DNA from: Faecalicatena contorta
Lineage (GTDB): Bacteria; Bacillota; Clostridia; Lachnospirales; Lachnospiraceae
Direction: 5' to 3'
NCBI RefSeq assembly: GCF_021531995.1
Contig: NZ_JAFBIZ010000007.1
Location: forward strand, 1 to 47,815
DNA length: 47,815 nucleotides
Positions 42,781 to 47,815 of the stretch are shown here, in pieces. The notes beneath the pieces are model-generated. The model was not told where the DNA came from. It saw nothing but the letters and a program-made list of their open reading frames with translations, and ran no database searches. Both the position numbers and the translations under genes were made by a program. Position 1 is the stretch's first letter. Each line of letters begins with the position of its first letter.

Positions 42781-44814
42781 ATGGAAAGCAGTCATGGAGA
42801 GTTATTTCTGAAGGAAGTAACAGGAAAAATTAAAAAACGCATCGAAGAAGTAGACCTTTCCCTGGAAGCCGGACAAAAAGAGATACAGAACATGCATGAA
42901 TATTACTGGGAAAATTATACGGAGATGGATCAGTATGGTTATGAGGATTTTGATAATCAACAGGCACTGCTTCATCAGGTTAATGATAACCAGGAGAAGC
43001 TGAAACTGCTTCATCGATTGAAAAAGATGCTGGATGCTCCGTTTTTCGGACGTGTGGACTTTATCTATGAAGGAGATGTCGAAGCAGAGACATTTTATAT
43101 CGGAATCGGAAATTTTGCACCGAGAGCCGGCATGCAGCCATTGATCTATGACTGGAGAGCTCCGGTCAGTGGCCTGTTTTATGATTATGACAAAGGAGCG
43201 GCATCCTATGAAGCACCGGTCGGCATCATGACAGGTGAGATTGCCTCCAAGTGGCAGTACAAGATCAAAAACGGAAAGATGATCTATGCATTTGAAAGTG
43301 ATACAAAGATCGATGATGAGATTCTGAAGCAGGAACTCGGCACCAACAGTGACGTTCAGCTGAAAAATATCGTGCGTACCATACAGAAGGAGCAAAACAT
43401 GATTATTCGCAATACGAAAGATAGAATCCTGGTGATCCAGGGAGCTGCGGGGAGTGGGAAAACTTCCGTTGCACTTCATCGTATTGCCTATCTTCTTTAT
43501 CATGAACGAGAACGTTTAAAATCATCCAATATTCTGATTCTGTCTCCAAACAGTGTGTTTTCGGATTACATCTCACATATTCTTCCGGAACTTGGAGAGG
43601 AAAATGTAAAAGAGATGAGTTTTGATCTGTTTGCTTACCGGGAACTTAAGAGTGTGGTTGCGGATTGTGAAGATCGGTATGATCATCTGGAACGAATGAT
43701 GAAGTTCCCGGATCCGGTAGTGCAGAACAGATTTGCAGCAAAACAGTCTGCAGGATTTGTGGGACAGATGGAAGGTTTTCTCGCTTCTCTGGAAGATGAA
43801 CTGATGGATTTCAGAAAGTTTGAATATAAAGGGATCAAGAAAACGGAAGAAGATCTGATTCATCTGTTTTATTTTAAATTCCCGAATACTCCTCTTCTTA
43901 AGCGTATGGACGCAGTCATGGAATACTGCGTTGATGAATACGAGACATTATGTGGACGTGATCTGAGTGAAGAAGAACGAAACGTTATTCAGGAAAAATT
44001 TGACCGGATGTACGTAACGAAGGATATCTATTCTATCTATAACTGGCTGATGGAATACTGCGGTTATCAGAAGCTTCCGGAGACGGAATATGAAAAACGG
44101 ATTCTGGAATACGAAGATGTATATCCGATGCTGTATCTGAAGTATCGCCTGACGGGAATGGCAGTACATCGGAATATCAAGCACCTGGTAATTGATGAAA
44201 TGCAGGATTATTCTTACCTCCAATATGTAATCCTGAATCAGATCTTTCAGTGCCGCATGACGATCCTTGGCGACAGGGCACAGACGATGGATACGAAACA
44301 GCAGGATGTATTAAAGTTCCTGTCGAAGATATTTGACGTCCCTATACAAAAGATTATCATGAACAAGAGTTACCGCAATACGATAGAAATTGCAAAATAT
44401 GCCGAAAAAATCGGCAAAGTAACAGATCTGGAACTTCTAAATCGTCATGGAAAAGAAGTGCAGGAACAGAAGTTTATTTCCATAGATCAGCTGCTGGATG
44501 AAGTACTGAAGCAGAGAAATCTGGGAGAGGCAGGCTATGAAACGGCTGCTATCATCACGATGACAAGAGAAGAAGCCGATGATATCTGTCGATTGTTACA
44601 GCTTCGCGGGGAAGAAATCCATTATATTGACCGTGATAGCCGTACATTTCGGAAAGGACTGACTGTTACTACGTTCTATCTGGCGAAAGGACTTGAATTT
44701 GATCAGGTGTTCGGTGTGTTTCATGAGACTGAGCATCCGATGCATGCACGGGCAAAATATATCTGTGCGACCAGAGCGCTGCATGAATTATACATGTATG
44801 AATTGAATTCGTAA
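42781..44814 (+). CDS. helD: HelD-like superfamily 1 helicase
   Basis: A 677-residue UvrD-superfamily ATPase of the HelD type, which binds RNA polymerase and releases it from stalled DNA or RNA. An N-terminal coiled coil (about 1-80, with VTGKIKKRIEEVDLSLEAGQKEI) leads to FYIGIGNFAP and LIYDWRAPVSGLFYDYDKGA, a block characteristic of HelD. Walker A is GAAGSGKTSVALHRIAYL (near 221), Walker B VIDEMQDYSYLQ (near 472) and helicase motif VI is near the C-terminus (YICATRALHELYMYEL). The GAAGGG ribosome binding site is 14 bases from the ATG, with an AUG-UAA pair (42771-42776) closer to it. It may protect polymerase under stress or antibiotics. Confidence 0.85.
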   Translation: MESSHGELFLKEVTGKIKKRIEEVDLSLEAGQKEIQNMHEYYWENYTEMDQYGYEDFDNQQALLHQVNDNQEKLKLLHRLKKMLDAPFFGRVDFIYEGDVEAETFYIGIGNFAPRAGMQPLIYDWRAPVSGLFYDYDKGAASYEAPVGIMTGEIASKWQYKIKNGKMIYAFESDTKIDDEILKQELGTNSDVQLKNIVRTIQKEQNMIIRNTKDRILVIQGAAGSGKTSVALHRIAYLLYHERERLKSSNILILSPNSVFSDYISHILPELGEENVKEMSFDLFAYRELKSVVADCEDRYDHLERMMKFPDPVVQNRFAAKQSAGFVGQMEGFLASLEDELMDFRKFEYKGIKKTEEDLIHLFYFKFPNTPLLKRMDAVMEYCVDEYETLCGRDLSEEERNVIQEKFDRMYVTKDIYSIYNWLMEYCGYQKLPETEYEKRILEYEDVYPMLYLKYRLTGMAVHRNIKHLVIDEMQDYSYLQYVILNQIFQCRMTILGDRAQTMDTKQQDVLKFLSKIFDVPIQKIIMNKSYRNTIEIAKYAEKIGKVTDLELLNRHGKEVQEQKFISIDQLLDEVLKQRNLGEAGYETAAIITMTREEADDICRLLQLRGEEIHYIDRDSRTFRKGLTVTTFYLAKGLEFDQVFGVFHETEHPMHARAKYICATRALHELYMYELNS

Positions 44815-44830
44815 AATATGTGAGGTAATT

Positions 44831-45418
44831 ATGATAAAAAATATAATATTGGATATGGGAAATGTACTTCTGGATTATAATCCGGATGTCTGCCTGGATC
44901 ATTTTCTGGAGAAAAAAGAAGAAAAAGATATCATAAAAAAAGAATTGTTTGAAGGGCGGGAGTGGGTCGATGCAGATCTTGGAAATATAACAGAGGCAGA
45001 GTTATATGACCGTGTAAAACTGCGTGTACCAGAATATCTCCACCCGGCATTGAAAAACTGTACTCTCCACTGGTCCATGTGCATGAAACCGATCAAAGGA
45101 GCAGAGGAATTCTGTAAATATGCAAAGGAAAAAGGATATAAACTCTACGTACTGTCGAATGCAAGTGCATCTTTTTATGACTATTTTCCTTCCTTTTTAC
45201 CGCTTGCGTTTTTTGACGGAGTTGTGGTATCCAGCGATATTCACATCATAAAGCCGGATCAGAAAATCTACGAATATCTTCTGGAACGCTACCGGCTGAC
45301 GGCGAAGGAATGCTTTTTCATTGATGACAGGGCAGATAATATTGAGGCTGCAAAAGCTGTCGGTATGGAAGGAATGGTATTTCATGGAGATTATGAAGCG
45401 GTCAAAGGAGTACTCTAA
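44831..45418 (+). CDS. HAD-IA family phosphatase, YihX-like
   Basis: A 195-residue haloacid dehalogenase-superfamily hydrolase. Motif I is LDMGNVLLDY: the nucleophile Asp8 is present but the second acidic residue is Gly, as in YihX-type proteins, which dephosphorylate small sugar phosphates. Motif II is VLSNAS, motif III the lysine in IIKPDQKIYE, and motif IV FIDDRADNIEAAKAVGM. Substrate unknown. TGAGGT lies upstream. The rlmH gene follows 3 bases after the stop, with AAAGGAG inside the end of this gene. Confidence 0.88.
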   Translation: MIKNIILDMGNVLLDYNPDVCLDHFLEKKEEKDIIKKELFEGREWVDADLGNITEAELYDRVKLRVPEYLHPALKNCTLHWSMCMKPIKGAEEFCKYAKEKGYKLYVLSNASASFYDYFPSFLPLAFFDGVVVSSDIHIIKPDQKIYEYLLERYRLTAKECFFIDDRADNIEAAKAVGMEGMVFHGDYEAVKGVL

Positions 45419-45421
45419 TAT

Positions 45422-45901
45422 ATGAAGATCACGATTATTACAGTCGGAAAGATGAAAGAAAAGTATCTGAAAGAAGCAATTGCGGAATATAGCAAAAGAC
45501 TCAGCAAATATTGTAAGCTGGAGATTGTAGAGGTGGCTGATGAGAAGACTCCGGAGAATGCCAGTGAAACGATTGAAAATGGAATACGCGAAAAAGAGGC
45601 AGAACGTATTTTGAAACACATAAAAGAAGATGCTTATGTCATTACGCTGGAGATCGGCGGTAAATTGCTGTCTTCCGAAGAACTTGCAGAAAAGATAGAA
45701 AAACTGGGCATTCAGGGAACCAGTCATATCATCTTTATTATCGGCGGTTCTATCGGACTTGGAACATCCGTGCTAAAAAAATCAGATTATGCCCTCAGCT
45801 TTTCCAGAATGACCTTCCCGCATCAGTTGATGCGGGTGATTCTGCTGGAGCAGGTGTACCGGAGCTACCGGATCATCAATGGAGAGCCATATCATAAGTA
45901 A
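45422..45901 (+). CDS. rlmH: 23S rRNA pseudouridine-1915 N3-methyltransferase
   Basis: A 159-residue SPOUT methyltransferase of the RlmH family, which methylates pseudouridine 1915 in helix 69 of 23S rRNA. It begins MKITIITVGKMKEKYL, has the trefoil-knot glycines IIGGSIGLG and the invariant C-terminus RMTFPHQLMRVILLEQVYRSYRI, ending INGEPYHK, matching the usual length. The start lies 3 bases after the HAD gene and uses AAAGGAG (45404-45410), 11 bases upstream. A terminator hairpin follows. Confidence 0.96.
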   Translation: MKITIITVGKMKEKYLKEAIAEYSKRLSKYCKLEIVEVADEKTPENASETIENGIREKEAERILKHIKEDAYVITLEIGGKLLSSEELAEKIEKLGIQGTSHIIFIIGGSIGLGTSVLKKSDYALSFSRMTFPHQLMRVILLEQVYRSYRIINGEPYHK

Positions 45902-45955
45902 GTGAAAGAATTCTGTAAAACACTACTTACATAAAAGAAAATATAATGATATGAT

Positions 45956-45999
45956 ATAAGGGATTATTACAAAAGTATTTGTAACAGTCCCTTATTTTA
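45956..45999 (+). terminator. rlmH terminator next to the YczE start
   Basis: An outer stem (45956-45965 with 45986-45995) and an inner stem (45967-45973 with 45978-45984) with one mismatch between them are followed by TTTAT. Upstream TATAAT (45942-45947) and TG-A-TATAAG (45952-45960) could be -10 boxes of the next gene, so the hairpin may also be a 5' leader. Confidence 0.65.
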
Positions 46000-46021
46000 T
46001 ATGGAAAAGGAATGCGATGAA

Positions 46022-46732
46022 GTGAAAAAAACAAATATTTACCGGGGTTTCTTTTATCTTGGCGGTCTTCTTGTGCTGGCTCTGGGAATTATACTAAATA
46101 CAAAAGCGGGGCTTGGAGTATCGCCGATTATATCGGTTTCCTATAGCATATCAACAATTTTAAATACAAATTTTGGAAATATGACATTGCTCCAGTATTC
46201 TTCATTTATCGTTGTGGAGATGCTCTTACATATCAGAGAACATTACAAGACCGGAAACTGTAATCTGAAGCTGAAACTTTTGAAAGATGTGCTTCAGTTC
46301 CCGCTGAGCCTGATATTTACCCGCTTCATGAATCTGTTCTCCGCCTTGATTCCGGCCTATGATACACCTGGTGTAAGTGTATATTACAGTAGCTTTCCGG
46401 GACGTATTATGACTCTGATCGCCGCGATTATCCTTACCGGAATCGGAGCTGCTGTTTCACTGAATATGCGCATCATCCCGAATCCAGGAGACGGAATTGT
46501 ACAGGCAATCTCAGACTGCGTAAAAAAAGAAGTAGGCTTCACCAAGAATTGTTTTGATCTGTTTAATATCACGATTACGATCTGTGTCGGGCTCCTGTTT
46601 GCAGGCAGGCTGATCGGAGTCGGAATCGGAACCGTCATGGCAGTCATTGGCGTGGGACGGGTAATTGCAGTATTCAATCACTTTTTCAAGAAGAAGATGG
46701 CAAAGCTTTCCGGAACTGAGAATCTGAATTAG
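46022..46732 (+). CDS. YczE/YitT-like membrane protein
   Basis: A 236-residue integral membrane protein resembling the YczE family (DUF6198). It has about six helices (LGGLLVLALGIILNTKAGLG; LLQYSSFIVVEMLL; IMTLIAAIILTGIGAAVSLN; ITITICVGLLFAGRLIGVG) and a conserved loop RIIPNPGDGIVQAI. Function unknown; in Bacillus YczE affects surfactin synthesis. The frame is open to ATG 46001, immediately after the rlmH terminator and without a ribosome binding site. GTG 46022, with AAGGA (46007-46011) 10 bases upstream, is preferred. A 2-codon frame ATG-CGA-TGA (46012-46020) lies between. Confidence 0.75.
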   Translation: MKKTNIYRGFFYLGGLLVLALGIILNTKAGLGVSPIISVSYSISTILNTNFGNMTLLQYSSFIVVEMLLHIREHYKTGNCNLKLKLLKDVLQFPLSLIFTRFMNLFSALIPAYDTPGVSVYYSSFPGRIMTLIAAIILTGIGAAVSLNMRIIPNPGDGIVQAISDCVKKEVGFTKNCFDLFNITITICVGLLFAGRLIGVGIGTVMAVIGVGRVIAVFNHFFKKKMAKLSGTENLN

Positions 46733-46753
46733 ATTATGACTGAGGTACACAAT

Positions 46754-47542
46754 ATGCAGAAGAAAAAAGCAGTATTTTTTGATATAGACGGAACCATATG
46801 GGACAGGAATAATTACATACCGGACAGTACGATTGATACCATTCACAGGTTACAAAAGAATGGACATCTAACCTTTATCTGTTCTGGACGGACAAAGGGA
46901 TATATACGTAATCCAGAACTTCTGAATATTGGATTTGACGGAATCGTGTCCGGATGTGGTACGATGATCGAATATCACGATGAGACGATACTATATGAGA
47001 AGATGGACGTAGATCTGACTGCAGATACCATACGGACAGCAAGAAAGTATGGATGTCGGCCAATATTGGAGGGAAGAACTTATCTGTATATGGATCCGGA
47101 TGAATTTGCAGAAGATCGCTATGGGCAGAAACTGATCCGGGAGATGGGAGATTATCTGAGAACGATTCAGGGAGAATGGGGCAGATGGGAGATCTCCAAA
47201 CTGTCCTGTGCAACGGATCATGCAGATCGTGAGAATTGTTTTCGGGAGCTTTCTCCCTATTATCATTTTCTGATTCATAATCCATATGTAGTGGAGATGG
47301 TTCCAAAGGGTTATGATAAAGGAACCGGAATCCGGAAAGTATGTGAGATGCTTGACATGGATCTTGCCGATACGATTGCATTCGGAGACAGTGCAAATGA
47401 CATTGGAATGTTACAAACAGCAGGAATCGGTGTTGTAATGGGGAACGGTTCAAAAGATGCAAAACTTGCAGCCGATTATATTACCACTTCTCTGGCAGAA
47501 GATGGAATCAAAAACGCCTGCATATATCTTGGAATCATATAA
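46754..47542 (+). CDS. Cof-type HAD phosphatase
   Basis: A 262-residue Cof/HAD-IIB phosphatase with motif I FFDIDGTIWD (8-17), motif II ICSGR, the Lys in VPKGYDKGTGI and motif IV AFGDSANDIGML, ending with the usual GNGSKDAKLAADYIT. Such enzymes act on sugar phosphates, FMN or similar small phosphates; substrate unknown. The frame is open from ATG 46736 but ATG 46754, 7 bases after TGAGGT, fits better and gives the normal start. Nothing in the neighbourhood shows its role. Confidence 0.9.
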   Translation: MQKKKAVFFDIDGTIWDRNNYIPDSTIDTIHRLQKNGHLTFICSGRTKGYIRNPELLNIGFDGIVSGCGTMIEYHDETILYEKMDVDLTADTIRTARKYGCRPILEGRTYLYMDPDEFAEDRYGQKLIREMGDYLRTIQGEWGRWEISKLSCATDHADRENCFRELSPYYHFLIHNPYVVEMVPKGYDKGTGIRKVCEMLDMDLADTIAFGDSANDIGMLQTAGIGVVMGNGSKDAKLAADYITTSLAEDGIKNACIYLGII

Positions 47543-47577
47543 AAGAGTACCATATTCCGGGAATGGAAATATTACAT

Positions 47578-47799
47578 CTATTTCCTTGGATATGGTTTTT
47601 TTATGTCTGTAAGCCCAACCATATAATCAAGATTAACTTCGTATAAAGTGGATAATTTCATTAACAAATCAATGGGAATCTGACGGGTTCCTTTTTCATA
47701 TCTGCGATACACTTCACGTTGACATCCCAAGTAATCTGCAACTTCAGACTGTGTCTTGTCATGGTCAATTCGTAAATCTTCTAACCGTTGAAAATGCAT
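47578..47799 (-). CDS. XRE family helix-turn-helix regulator
   Basis: A 73-residue minus-strand protein that is essentially one Cro/CI-type helix-turn-helix: LRIDHDKTQSEVADYLGCQREVYRRYEKGTR, then IDLLMKLSTLYEVNLDYMVGLTD. It has no other domain, so it is probably a small DNA-binding repressor or an antitoxin-like protein. GAGGTG lies a few bases before its ATG (complement of 47797-47799). It is convergent with the Cof phosphatase gene. No target operator or partner gene is visible before the window ends. Confidence 0.85.
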   Translation of the reverse strand: MHFQRLEDLRIDHDKTQSEVADYLGCQREVYRRYEKGTRQIPIDLLMKLSTLYEVNLDYMVGLTDIKKPYPRK

Positions 47800-47815
47800 A
47801 TCATCACCTCAAAAA

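Noticed and set aside
47578-47799. XRE gene as the edge of a prophage or mobile element
   Set aside because: No integrase, transposase, att-like repeat or phage gene is visible; a single small regulator is not enough.

Overview
The window reads as a stretch of core chromosome from an anaerobic, low-GC Bacillota, most likely family Lachnospiraceae (Dorea/Mediterraneibacter/Blautia-like; the genus cannot be fixed by eye). The grounds are strong AGGAGG-type ribosome binding sites, occasional GTG and TTG starts, a Re-face citrate synthase in place of the usual Si enzyme, an NfnAB-type bifurcating transhydrogenase, Pta-AckA acetate fermentation, Rex redox control, and gene neighbourhoods typical of the group (polA-coaE, DUF177-rpmF-plsX-acpP-rnc-smc-ftsY, nnr-alr-endoA, tepA-ftsK). 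I saw no rRNA, tRNA, insertion sequence, prophage or CRISPR array.

Layout. 1-7.2 kb: polA, coaE, a WalJ-like metallo-hydrolase, an ACT-domain protein paired with a DUF711/UPF0210 protein, and tmcAL on the minus strand. 7.3-11.1 kb: mgtE, then pta-ackA. 11.2-19.9 kb: DUF177-rpmF, plsX-acpP, then rnc-smc-ftsY-ilvA (lipid synthesis, RNA processing, chromosome organisation, protein targeting, threonine catabolism). 20.0-23.3 kb: Re-citrate synthase, a GntR/FCD regulator and NADP-isocitrate dehydrogenase, a glutamate-forming branch whose promoter carries a 26-bp perfect palindrome. 23.34-23.66 kb: the only stretch over 300 bases without a gene, filled by a roughly 220-nt long imperfect hairpin element. 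23.7-26.7 kb: a tiny Cys-rich protein, a minus-strand ABC-F ATPase and divergent rex. 26.8-33.6 kb: nnr, alr, an EndoA/MazF-like toxin with no visible antitoxin, a CorC-like CBS protein, yebC, a CFI-box protein and metY. 33.6-38.0 kb: tepA, ftsK/spoIIIE and an unusual zinc-ribbon/TM/TPR/chitobiase-like membrane protein. 38.2-41.8 kb: an iron-type alcohol dehydrogenase under a Rex-like operator, then nfnA-nfnB. 41.9-47.8 kb: a ZIP metal transporter, a HelD-type helicase, two HAD phosphatases, rlmH, a YczE-like membrane protein and a small XRE regulator.

A redox and carbon theme links several parts. Pta-AckA makes ATP and acetate. Adh reoxidises NADH, probably under Rex. Nfn exchanges NADH, NADPH and ferredoxin. 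Icd makes NADPH and 2-oxoglutarate. Other recurring features are regulatory overlaps (promoters or ribosome binding sites lying inside terminator hairpins) and minimal AUG-stop mini-ORFs just before several real starts. All functions are assigned by reading motifs and recalled family features; no database search was run.
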